In this document: positions 34,437 to 42,173 of the stretch, one piece after another
Numbering within the stretch: position 1 is the stretch's first letter
Layout: the number at the start of each line of letters is the position of its first letter
Origin: CAUJGP01 sp964612425
Lineage (GTDB): Bacteria; Bdellovibrionota; Bdellovibrionia; Bdellovibrionales; Bdellovibrionaceae
NCBI GenBank assembly: GCA_964612425.1
Contig: CAZTDX010000009.1
Location: 1 to 64,000, forward strand
Length of the DNA: 64,000 nt
Direction of reading: 5' to 3'
Made by a program: the position numbers and the translations under genes
The notes under the pieces: generated by a model
What the model saw: only the letters and a program-made list of their open reading frames with translations
Told to the model about the DNA's origin: nothing
The model's database searches: none

Positions 34437-34468
34437 AGAGCTAGAGAACCATAAAGCTCTCTAGCTCT
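34437..34468. terminator. hairpin between convergent genes
   Basis: An 11-bp perfect stem (AGAGCTAGAGA / TCTCTAGCTCT) with a 10-nt loop lies between the ends of two convergent genes, 9 nt from the M14 peptidase stop. T-runs are weak on both sides, so its strength as a terminator is uncertain. Confidence 0.5.
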
Positions 34469-34476
34469 TGTTCAAA

Positions 34477-35529
34477 TTAGTTAAAAGACTCTAAGAAAGT
34501 CCAGATCATTTCTCGGGCCTCATTCACAACACTTGGGATTTGGCTATAGTTGGGAATTTTTTCGTTTCCTAACTCAGCAGCAATAGCTTGAGTTCCGTGC
34601 TTCCAATAAAAATAATCCGCACTACTTCCTTTTGCGATATAAATGGTAGTGGAAATTTGTCCCGCAGTGTAATGATTTTCTCGTGCCATAGATTGTACGA
34701 GTCGATCAAAAAAGTTGACGTCATTGACTGGAGGAGGCGTTTTTGTGTATCCCCATGGGTACATCACTAATTTTCCGAAAGCATGTAGATCGAGTGATGC
34801 TTTGAAGTTCATCTTTCCAGTCAAATCCATTAGTGAATTAATAACATCCACGCGACTTGGGTTACTTTCCTTTTCTGGCCAAGGAAAACTGCGGTTAGGG
34901 TCAGCGCCATTAACATAGCGCTCGCGCTGTTCAAAACTATCAGGACTTACAACAGGAATAAAATAAAGATCGTTATTCTCAATGATCTTGCTTAAACGAT
35001 CATTTTTTTGATAACCATCAAGTAATTCATTGATTAACCTAAAAAGTACTTCAGTCGTGATAAGCTCATCCCCATGAGTTGCCGCTGTTACCAACAATTT
35101 TGGTTTATTAGACTCAGGAGTTGTTGAAATTTTTAAATAATACAGATTTCGTCCTCCTGCTGAAGTACCATAAGTTTCCAAATGGGTGAGACCACGGTAT
35201 TTTGTTGTATAAGCTTTAAGATCAGTCTCAACATCAGAAAAATTGCGATACTTATTATCACTTAAGCTAAGATTAAAAAGGTCTTGGGCATGAATGTCAC
35301 TCTGTAAGAGAACTGCTTGTGGAGCCAGTTTTAAAAATTCTTTTTCTTGTGTATTTAAAACAAGAACTTCGTAGCCCTCTGGAAGTTTTTTGACGACTTC
35401 AAAGTGACTTGCAATGGTGTCCATGACCTTGGTGCTATCTGGTTTTACAAAGTAGCTTCGAATCAATTCGGCAGCGACTGACGCTTGTGAAATCCAAATA
35501 AACGTTATTAATATGAGATGCTTTAACAT
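34477..35529 (-). CDS. secreted M14 zinc carboxypeptidase
   Basis: An exported peptidase of about 350 residues with a signal peptide (HLILITFIWISQASVA). An N-terminal prodomain-like region (about 20-95) precedes the M14 catalytic domain: zinc ligands in AATHGDELIT (His-x2-Glu) and LDLHAFGKL (His), substrate-binding DPNRSFPWP, and the catalytic Glu in AIAAELGN. The start is the ATG at 35529 behind GAGGGG; an in-frame TTG at 35544 lies within that site. It probably degrades peptides, possibly prey or cell-wall derived (inference). Confidence 0.9.
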   Translation of the reverse strand: MLKHLILITFIWISQASVAAELIRSYFVKPDSTKVMDTIASHFEVVKKLPEGYEVLVLNTQEKEFLKLAPQAVLLQSDIHAQDLFNLSLSDNKYRNFSDVETDLKAYTTKYRGLTHLETYGTSAGGRNLYYLKISTTPESNKPKLLVTAATHGDELITTEVLFRLINELLDGYQKNDRLSKIIENNDLYFIPVVSPDSFEQRERYVNGADPNRSFPWPEKESNPSRVDVINSLMDLTGKMNFKASLDLHAFGKLVMYPWGYTKTPPPVNDVNFFDRLVQSMARENHYTAGQISTTIYIAKGSSADYFYWKHGTQAIAAELGNEKIPNYSQIPSVVNEAREMIWTFLESFN

Positions 35530-35724
35530 AATTTCCCCCCTCAAGAAAATTAAATATGTTTATAAATCTGCGAAGGCACTTCATTGTAACCATCACACAT
35601 TTAGGTAAATTTATAATGTACTAGGAAGTCTTATGTCCAAGAGATTTAAATAAAACTTAAATATAAAAGGGATGTGACTCGGTCAGTTATCTTACTGAGA
35701 TTCGCTTTTACAGATGAATACAAT

Positions 35725-36144
35725 TTAACTCAAGGTTGATTCGAGCAGGTTAATTAATGTAGCAAATCGCATAGGTTTATATATAAAGATATCCATTCCA
35801 CTTTGGATACTTTTAATTCTGTTTTCAGTAGAGGAATGAGCACAAAGTGCAATTATCTTGGTTGGTGATGTGTTAGAGCTAAGTTCAAATTGTCTGATTT
35901 TTATAGATGTTTCAAAACCATTAATTATTGGCAATAAACAATCTAAAAAAATGATGTTATATTGATTTTTTTGTGCTAGTTCAACGGCATCTTTCCCATT
36001 ATTTGTAAAATCGCATTGTAGTTGAATCATACTAAAGAGGGTGGCTATTGCTATTTGGCTCACTTCATCACCATCAGCAACCAATATTTTAGTATCAGCA
36101 AGTTTTAGTTTTTTAATTAATAAAGCAATCTTATCATTTTCCAT
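35725..36144 (-). CDS. single-domain response regulator
   Basis: A stand-alone receiver of 139 residues. Acidic patch in ILVADGDE, phospho-acceptor D68 in IIFLDCLLP, and K123 in IYKPMR. No output domain. It is divergent from the OmpR-type regulator at 36348 with a 203-bp shared control region. The receiver looks like those of hybrid kinases, so it may be a relay component. Confidence 0.85.
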   Translation of the reverse strand: MENDKIALLIKKLKLADTKILVADGDEVSQIAIATLFSMIQLQCDFTNNGKDAVELAQKNQYNIIFLDCLLPIINGFETSIKIRQFELSSNTSPTKIIALCAHSSTENRIKSIQSGMDIFIYKPMRFATLINLLESTLS

Positions 36145-36347
36145 ATTCTATAATATCCTTACGCAGTATTAAGCATGTTATAGAAATGTTTCAAAATTGA
36201 GATTCAATCATAACTTTTTTGTTAAAATTTGAAAATTTCCTATGATATGAATCAATTTGAGATCCATTTAGGCCAAATGTTTATTTTTTTGTCAAAATGT
36301 TCTATACTTTTTAGTGAATACTTAAAACTAAACTTAAGAGGCGCAGA

Positions 36348-37058
36348 ATGCCAAACTCAGTGACAAAAAATGTTTTAGTAGTTGAGGATTGCCCCATTCA
36401 ACAAAAGCTCTATGAAAAAACTCTTAAGGAATTTAATCTTTGGTTTTCTAAATCAGAACTAGAATCTCTAACTTTAATTTCTAAAAACCATTTTGACTTA
36501 TTGATTGTGGATGTTGAGTTAGATCCTGGAAATGGAATTGACTTATGTCGAAGTGTAAAAAAAGATCCTGCAACTGAAGAAATTCCATTACTATTAGTAT
36601 CAGGAAAAAGCGAAATTGGAGATGTTTTATTAGCGTTTGATGGAGGGGCGGATGATTATATTAGAAAACCATTTCATCCACTGGAATTAAAAGCACGCAT
36701 AAAAGCGTTATTAAAACGCTCTTACCGAGAAGAATCGAATCAATTTGAAATGGAAGCCGGACCGTTCAAATTAGATACAAAAACACTTAAATTAACAATA
36801 CAAAATGAAAATTATTCTGCTTCTCAATTAGTAATGACAGCTGCGGAATTTAGACTCTTTAGCTATTTCATTAAAAACAAAGACGTTGTTTTAAGTCGTA
36901 ATCAAATCCTTGAAGGCGTTTGGGGTAATTCTAATTATGTAACTGATCGAACTGTCGATGCCAAAATTTCAAATCTTAGAAAAAAAATAGAACCCTGTGG
37001 TCGTTATTTAAAATCAATCTATGGGTATGGTTATAAGTTATCAACTCGATTAGACTGA
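36348..37058 (+). CDS. OmpR/PhoB-family response regulator
   Basis: A DNA-binding regulator of 236 residues: receiver domain (VLVVEDC, D55 in LLIVDVELDPG, KPF around 106) and C-terminal winged helix (about 135-235; LVMTAAEFRLFSYFIKNKDVVLSRNQILEGVWG ... TVDAKISNLRKKI ... YGYGYKL). No kinase gene is adjacent, so it is an orphan regulator or is served by one of the two PAS kinases in the window. AAGAGG lies 6 nt before the ATG. Confidence 0.92.
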   Translation: MPNSVTKNVLVVEDCPIQQKLYEKTLKEFNLWFSKSELESLTLISKNHFDLLIVDVELDPGNGIDLCRSVKKDPATEEIPLLLVSGKSEIGDVLLAFDGGADDYIRKPFHPLELKARIKALLKRSYREESNQFEMEAGPFKLDTKTLKLTIQNENYSASQLVMTAAEFRLFSYFIKNKDVVLSRNQILEGVWGNSNYVTDRTVDAKISNLRKKIEPCGRYLKSIYGYGYKLSTRLD

Positions 37059-37236
37059 TAGGAGATTCTTAATTTTTATCAACATTTTAACGCGTACTCT
37101 TTATCTTGTAACATAATATATCTTATCAGCAACTTTTGTTTACCCTAAATTCTACATAATTTCGTTTTGAATTTCAAAATTAGCTCAGAGTTTCTTTTAA
37201 AAATGCCGATAACAAGTTGGAATCGTGAGGAATTTT

Positions 37237-38130
37237 GTGAGAATTTTGATTTTGGGTGGTCTAGGTATGATTGGCCATCAAATATACTCGACTTTAAGTC
37301 AAGAATTTACACAAGTAAAAGTGTGTATCAGAAAGTCTGCGGCTCATGCCCTCAAACTTGGGGTGTTTAATCCAATTCATGTTGTAGACAATATTGATTT
37401 ACTCAATCAAAGAACCCTTGAGTATGCCCTTAAAAATGTTAATCCCGATCTCATCATAAACTGTGCTGGTAGCACTTTAGCAAAAACAAAGACCCTTGTT
37501 CCTTCTGATATTATTGAGTTGAATGCACTTTTTCCTCAAAGATTGTACGAATGGTGTCTAAACCACAGCGCCTATTTAATTCATTTTAGTAACGACGAAG
37601 TTTTTGAAGGGAGAGATTTTCCCTACGATGAAGATTCGCTCCCTGATTCTCGAACCATTTACGGTAGATCAAAAGCCCTTGGTGAAATCAATGGGCCCCA
37701 GTGTTTAACATTGAGATCCTCTATCTTAGGTCCAGAATTAGAAAATCCAACAGAAATTTTTTCTAAATTGCTGCAAGACCCTACTCAAAATGTGGCCGTG
37801 TCTAAACAAGATTTTTATTGTGGAGTTTCAACTTTATACTTATCTAAATTAGTAACACAATTTATCCGCCAGGGTTTACCTTTTTCAGGCCTTTTTCAAA
37901 TAGCCTCACAACCTATATCTGAATGGGATTTAATGCATTTAATGAAAAAGCAATTTGGATGGGATTTAAAAATAAACGAACTACCAGGCACAACACACAA
38001 GAATAAAATTCTCAGCAATCAAAAGTTCATTCAACGTTGGAATGATATGCCACCTCGGTGGTCAGATATGATTTATGAAATATACAAAAATATCGAAGAA
38101 AACGCTTCTTCCTATAGGGCAATTTCTTAA
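37237..38130 (+). CDS. NAD(P)-dependent sugar reductase, RmlD-like
   Basis: An extended SDR of 297 residues similar to dTDP-4-dehydrorhamnose reductase. Nucleotide-binding start ILILGGLGMIGHQIY, NCAG after the fourth strand, substrate/catalytic LIHFSNDEVFEG and YGRSKALGE (Tyr-x3-Lys). No other nucleotide-sugar genes are adjacent, so the sugar substrate is open. I prefer GTG at 37237 (AGGA 5 nt upstream) over GTG at 37225. Confidence 0.85.
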   Translation: MRILILGGLGMIGHQIYSTLSQEFTQVKVCIRKSAAHALKLGVFNPIHVVDNIDLLNQRTLEYALKNVNPDLIINCAGSTLAKTKTLVPSDIIELNALFPQRLYEWCLNHSAYLIHFSNDEVFEGRDFPYDEDSLPDSRTIYGRSKALGEINGPQCLTLRSSILGPELENPTEIFSKLLQDPTQNVAVSKQDFYCGVSTLYLSKLVTQFIRQGLPFSGLFQIASQPISEWDLMHLMKKQFGWDLKINELPGTTHKNKILSNQKFIQRWNDMPPRWSDMIYEIYKNIEENASSYRAIS

Positions 38131-38181
38131 CAATAAGTAGCTTCTTGACCCCAAGAACATACATCTATAGGCTAAATAAAT

Positions 38182-38802
38182 ATGAATACAAAAAAAATAA
38201 CTATTATTTTTAGCTTAGTAATCACGATTTTTATACATTTTATTGATAATGCTAAGGCCGCTGAGACTGCCATTAAATTTTATTTTAACAATGAGGAAAT
38301 TACCAAAGTTTTAGATTTTTACTCTCGGGCTTCAGGTCAGAAAATGATCATAGACTCAAGCGTTCGAGGAAAAGTTTATATTCTGAATCCAGAGGCTGTA
38401 GAATTAAGTGAAGCTTTTAATCAAATTTCAAAAGCATTAGCCATGAATAGTTTTGCGATTGTTCGTGAAAGTGACACCCTTGTTGTGCGTCCGGTAAAGC
38501 AAATTCAACGAAGCCTTATTGAGGTGGGTGCTGAATTACCAATTCCAAAACCAGAGCGAATGTTTTCTTGGGTCGTAACGTTACAACACGTTCCAGTCAG
38601 CGTTGTCAGTAAAGAATTAAGAAATCTCAGTTCTAAGGACGGTGAAATGACAATTTTAAACGAAAATAATCAAATTATTTTTGTTGATTGGGTTAGCAAT
38701 CTCTATCGAATTCGCGAGCTCATTAAACAAATTGATCTTCCTAAAAATCCAAATCTTGAAAAAACCTTGAAAGAATATAAAGACTCCAATAAGAAAAAGT
38801 AA
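38182..38802 (+). CDS. secretin N-domain-only protein (GspD/PilQ-like)
   Basis: A 206-residue exported protein. The signal peptide ends about ...DNAKA|AET. The mature part has a secretin N0-like domain (IKFYFNNEEITKVLDFYSRASGQKMIIDSSVRGKVYI, about 27-90) and an N1-like domain (WVVTLQHVPVSVVSKELRNLSSKDGEMTILNENNQIIFVDWVSNLYRIRELIKQID). It stops there: the C-terminal pore-forming secretin domain is absent, and the end is a Lys-rich tail. It may act as a periplasmic adaptor of a type II/IV pilus-like machine or be a fission product. The stop overlaps the rnhA start by 1 nt (TAATG). Confidence 0.78.
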   Translation: MNTKKITIIFSLVITIFIHFIDNAKAAETAIKFYFNNEEITKVLDFYSRASGQKMIIDSSVRGKVYILNPEAVELSEAFNQISKALAMNSFAIVRESDTLVVRPVKQIQRSLIEVGAELPIPKPERMFSWVVTLQHVPVSVVSKELRNLSSKDGEMTILNENNQIIFVDWVSNLYRIRELIKQIDLPKNPNLEKTLKEYKDSNKKK

Positions 38803-39551
38803 TGGAAATATTGCAAAATATGTTACAATCCGAAGACTCAACATTTATTATTTATTCCGATGGCGCCTGTTCGGGAAACCCAGGACCAGGAGGGTGGGCT
38901 TGCATTTTGAAAACACCAGATGGCCGCGTGTTAGAAAAATCTGGCTACTCCCCGTCCACCACGAACAATCGTATGGAAATGTCCGGCGCACTTTATGCTC
39001 TATTATCACTACCTACAAAGGCTAATGCTATTGTCCTTACGGATTCATCCTATCTCATTCGAGGAATCACCCAATGGGTTTTTGGTTGGATGAGGCGCGA
39101 TTGGAAAAATGCTGAAGGTGCCGAAGTTCTCAATAAAGATCTTTGGCAAGAGTTACTCAAAGCGACTAAAGGAAAAAAAATTGAATGGCGCTACATTCCA
39201 GGACACAAGGGATTTGCTGGAAATGAACGCGTGGATCAATTGGCCGTCGCCGAATCAATGCGCCAACCCCTCTACCCTTTCTCTGGTACCTTGTCTGATT
39301 ACCCTTATGCAATTCTACCACTCCCAGAAAAATTTCCGATCCCAGAAATGAAAAAAAATGGGAATTCTCAAAAGAAGGAAAATAATTTTTATTTAAGTCT
39401 GGTCAATGGTATCTTGGAACGCCATCAAACCTGGGATCAGTGCCAGCGTAAAGTCAAAGGAGTTTCTCAAGCTCGTTTTAAAAAAGTGAGCTCAGAAGCT
39501 GAAGCCCAAGAAACTTTGAAGAGCTGGGGTCTTGATCCTAAAGCCATTTAG
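38802..39551 (+). CDS. rnhA: ribonuclease HI with C-terminal hybrid-binding domain
   Basis: Cleaves RNA in RNA-DNA hybrids. Residues about 14-155 are a complete RNase HI: D20 in YSDGACSGNPGPGGW, Glu in NNRMEMSGAL, Asp in LTDSSYLI, YIPGHKGFAGNERVDQLA with His and Asp. After a linker, residues about 194-242 (FYLSLVNGILERHQTWDQC then QRKVKGVSQARFKKVSSEAE) match the caulimovirus-viroplasmin/RNH1 hybrid-binding domain (usual form GIYxxWxECxxQVxGFxxAxFKKFxxxEEA). In the best-known proteins that domain is N-terminal; here the order is reversed. It is coupled to the secretin-N gene by TAATG and overlaps the convergent MscS gene by 4 nt. Confidence 0.9.
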   Translation: MEILQNMLQSEDSTFIIYSDGACSGNPGPGGWACILKTPDGRVLEKSGYSPSTTNNRMEMSGALYALLSLPTKANAIVLTDSSYLIRGITQWVFGWMRRDWKNAEGAEVLNKDLWQELLKATKGKKIEWRYIPGHKGFAGNERVDQLAVAESMRQPLYPFSGTLSDYPYAILPLPEKFPIPEMKKNGNSQKKENNFYLSLVNGILERHQTWDQCQRKVKGVSQARFKKVSSEAEAQETLKSWGLDPKAI

Positions 39552-40579
39552 CATTTAAAAACCTCGAGTTTTGGATATGCCACCATAATTTGATCTTGTT
39601 TTAAATCGTGTAAGCACTGACGAATAACACGATCTGCGATGGTTGCAAATTTTCCGTAGTCATCAATATAGTAAACAACTTTAACGAGAATCCATGACTC
39701 TGAGGACTCTGAAACCAATGATACAGGCTTGGGATTTGTTCTCACTCCCGTCACTTTTAATAAGGCTTGATTTAAAACTTCTAAAACAAGTTCGATATCG
39801 GCTTGATATGAAATTCTAAACGATTGTGACCGAGCAATGGGAATATCATTTCGAGTCCAGTTATTAATTTGCGATTGAGCAATGTAGCGATTAGGAATAC
39901 TGATGAGCTCGTCTAATAAGCCCACCAAAACGGTTGAGCGCCAGGTAATCTCTAAAACCTGCCCTAGTATTTTTTGTCCACTTTGGTTGACCTCGATCCA
40001 GTCCCCAATTTCAAAACTATGATCTATTTGTAAGGAAATCCCAGCGAATAAATTCCCTAAGGTATCCTGAAGTGCCAAACCAAGAATGATCGAAAATGCT
40101 GCCGAGGTGGCTAGAAGCGGAGCCACTTTAATTCCAAAAATAGATGTAATAATCCATCCAGTCACGAGCACAGATAGTAGTAACGTGAATATATTAACGA
40201 GTAAAATAGGAACAGCGGTACGCTCTGATGTTAAAAATAAATACTGTAAGAGCATGATGCGACAAATTTGAATAAACGACACACATCCCGCAATGATTGT
40301 GGAGAGGCCAATGTAGGGTAAAATTCGGTGTACCAATGAGATATCTTTTAGGGATTCAAGTATAAAAAATGTCGCAGCTAAAATAGTGAGCGTGAGAATT
40401 TGTCGATAAAGATTTTTAAAACGCAGTTGTAAATTTTTATTTCGTTCTTCAGAAATAGTTTTAAAGAAAAATTTTTGAAATCCCCATGATGCAAAAGTTA
40501 GTATCAAAATGATGATAAAAATTTCCCATTGAATGAGTTCCTCCAGTGGGACAAGAATGGGTAACCAAGATTTATTCAT
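39548..40579 (-). CDS. MscS-family mechanosensitive channel
   Basis: An inner-membrane channel protein of 343 residues. About four to five hydrophobic segments precede the pore helix (VAPLLATSAAFSIILGLALQDTLGNLFAGISLQID), followed by the MscS beta domain (FEIGDWIEVNQSGQKILGQVLEITWRSTVL ... ISIPNRYIAQSQINNWTRND) and a C-terminal alpha/beta domain. The pore motif LGLALQDTLGNLFAG is characteristic. It protects against hypo-osmotic shock or tunes turgor. It overlaps the rnhA stop by 4 nt. Confidence 0.92.
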   Translation of the reverse strand: MNKSWLPILVPLEELIQWEIFIIILILTFASWGFQKFFFKTISEERNKNLQLRFKNLYRQILTLTILAATFFILESLKDISLVHRILPYIGLSTIIAGCVSFIQICRIMLLQYLFLTSERTAVPILLVNIFTLLLSVLVTGWIITSIFGIKVAPLLATSAAFSIILGLALQDTLGNLFAGISLQIDHSFEIGDWIEVNQSGQKILGQVLEITWRSTVLVGLLDELISIPNRYIAQSQINNWTRNDIPIARSQSFRISYQADIELVLEVLNQALLKVTGVRTNPKPVSLVSESSESWILVKVVYYIDDYGKFATIADRVIRQCLHDLKQDQIMVAYPKLEVFKC

Positions 40580-40646
40580 GATCTATTATAGTCATAAAAT
40601 AAGTATAAGTTCTACGCGACCAGTCTTTGGTGATTCCATCATAAGG

Positions 40647-41216
40647 TCAGGTGCGCAGAGTAATTTTTCCTACAATAAAACCAACAGCTAGCAAAAATAA
40701 ACTATAACTAATTATTTTTACAATTCCCAATGAGGAGACTCGCGCTTTGAATAGGCCCTCCTTATTATCAACATCCTTAAGTTGACGCTCAAGATTTGTC
40801 TTAAGAGTATGTACTTGTTCCTTTAATAAGGTAATTTCTTGCTCTAATTCCTGAGTTTTTTGTGATTGATTTTGCTCCCTGCTGTGCCATCGATGCGAAA
40901 GAAAAATTTGCGGAGTAAAGCCGGGGTTTTTTTCAAATAAAATCAAATACCATTGCAGCGCTCGATAAATATGTGGAGGCGGCGGCGTGATTTTTTTCGT
41001 CCAGCGAGTCCAGGCTGATGGATCTACCATTAAAAGTTGTGCCATTTTTCTAGCTGATAAGCCTAAGCGATCCCGGATATCGTCTAAATCCCCTATCTGT
41101 TTTTTAATAACATCCACTTCAGCTTCATAAGTCATTCTTTCTGCTGTTTTTGAGCGCTCTTTAGTCCACGGGACTTGAAGATGATTTTTTTGTTCAGTTG
41201 TGCTTTGCAAATCCAT
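40647..41216 (-). CDS. membrane-tethered HTH protein
   Basis: An unrecognised protein of about 189 residues with an unusual layout. Residues about 40-75 form a Cro/XRE-like helix-turn-helix (IRDRLGLSARKMAQLLMVDPSAWTRWTK). Residues about 110-150 are a coiled coil rich in Glu/Gln (QSQKTQELEQEITLLKEQVHTLKTN in shorter pieces), and a single transmembrane helix (IVKIISYSLFLLAVGFIVG) ends the protein. This suggests a dimeric DNA-binding protein held at the inner membrane. Start at 41216: AAGGAG lies 8 nt upstream, and a GTG at 41225 overlaps that site. It is divergent from the recombinase gene at 41550. Confidence 0.75.
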   Translation of the reverse strand: MDLQSTTEQKNHLQVPWTKERSKTAERMTYEAEVDVIKKQIGDLDDIRDRLGLSARKMAQLLMVDPSAWTRWTKKITPPPPHIYRALQWYLILFEKNPGFTPQIFLSHRWHSREQNQSQKTQELEQEITLLKEQVHTLKTNLERQLKDVDNKEGLFKARVSSLGIVKIISYSLFLLAVGFIVGKITLRT

Positions 41217-41387
41217 CTTGCTCACTCCTTGATCAATAGTTTTTATTTATTTCACATTATTAAATTGTGAATCACAACATTATTCGTTGTATATTAAATA
41301 AAATCTGTTTTATTGGATCTAAATAATATTACGTTACAAAATACTTTTTATTTAGATCTAGCAATATTACTTGTATTTTTAAATTTA

Positions 41388-41415
41388 ACTTAATATTATA
41401 GTTATAATATTAAGT
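41388..41415. repeat. 28-bp A+T palindrome
   Basis: ACTTAATATTATA and its exact complement around a 2-nt centre (GT). It lies 134 bp upstream of the recombinase start. Possible operator or recombination core. Confidence 0.6.
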
Positions 41416-41471
41416 GCTAACTACATGAATATACGTAATATTTTGATTTCAAATTGAAATTTTTAGGAAGT

Positions 41472-41506
41472 TTTATGCTTTGCAAATTAATAATGCAAAG
41501 CATAAA
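41472..41506. repeat. perfect 13-bp inverted repeat, 9-nt loop
   Basis: TTTATGCTTTGCA and its exact complement TGCAAAGCATAAA flank AATTAATAA, 43 bp before the recombinase start. The paired arms with a central spacer resemble the layout of tyrosine-recombinase core sites (XerCD/Fim-like), but an mRNA leader hairpin or operator is equally possible. Confidence 0.65.
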
Positions 41507-41549
41507 TTCTAAATGGAGCAGTTAAATTTGCTCTAGCGAGGACAATGCA

Positions 41550-42074
41550 ATGCGGTATAGTTTGAACAAAAATAAGTACCTTCTCGACCCTGAAATTGAG
41601 TCATTAGAATACCTTTTAAAACGCCACCAACTCGATGATTTAAGAAACTGCATGCTCATTGGGGTGGGACTAAAAACGGGAGCACGCGCCCAAGAAATTC
41701 TAAATATTCGGGTTAATGATCTATCATCCTATGATCAAACAATTTTTATTAAGGGTATCAAGGGCAGTAATGACCGAGAAATACCTGTTGCAAGAGAGTT
41801 TTTTCGGAAATTAGAGCTTCTCTTGCAAAGCCTCAAAGGATCAGATCATTTATTTGATATTTCTTACCAGCGCCTTTACCAAGTCTGGGACCTCTATCGC
41901 CCATGCAAAAAAAGTTTTCATAGCCTACGCCATACCTTTGCCATTAATTTGTATAAAAAAACAAGAGACCTCAGATTGGTTCAAGTAGCTCTAGGTCATC
42001 GAAATATTAATAACACCATGATCTATGCAGACTATGTTTATTCGAAGGAGGAATTAAGAAAACTTATACTCTAA
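41550..42074 (+). CDS. minimal tyrosine recombinase (catalytic domain only)
   Basis: A 174-residue site-specific recombinase/integrase with the whole catalytic set: R46 (GARAQEIL), K71 (IKGSNDREI), H124-x2-R127 (FHSLRHTFA), H150 (LGHRN) and nucleophile Y159 (MIYADY). The N-terminal SAM-like core-binding domain of XerC/XerD and phage integrases is missing, so the protein is of FimB/FimE size, the short recombinases that invert promoters. AGGA lies 8 nt before the ATG. No phage or island genes are nearby. The palindromes just upstream are candidate sites. Function as invertase is inference. Confidence 0.85.
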   Translation: MRYSLNKNKYLLDPEIESLEYLLKRHQLDDLRNCMLIGVGLKTGARAQEILNIRVNDLSSYDQTIFIKGIKGSNDREIPVAREFFRKLELLLQSLKGSDHLFDISYQRLYQVWDLYRPCKKSFHSLRHTFAINLYKKTRDLRLVQVALGHRNINNTMIYADYVYSKEELRKLIL

Positions 42075-42082
42075 CAATAAGA

Positions 42083-42113
42083 GAGTGATTGACTTTTATT
42101 AGCTAAATCACTC
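42083..42113. terminator. hairpin after recombinase gene
   Basis: GAGTGATT and its exact complement AATCACTC with a 15-nt loop lie 8 nt after the recombinase stop. The stem is short and no T-run follows, so it is a weak terminator at best, or a recombination site. Confidence 0.35.
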
Positions 42114-42173
42114 ATCTATTAAGGTCGTTTAAATGTTAATTCTTTTTAAAATACTATAGGGGAAGTAAGAAAA

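Larger units (their letters stand above)
41217..41549. other. A+T-rich intergenic region with two perfect palindromes
   Basis: This 333-bp gap lies between the membrane-tethered HTH gene and the recombinase gene. It contains the 28-bp palindrome at 41388-41415 and the 13-bp-arm hairpin at 41472-41506, and is otherwise very A+T-rich. No gene is visible. It may hold recombination sites or divergent operators. Confidence 0.6.
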
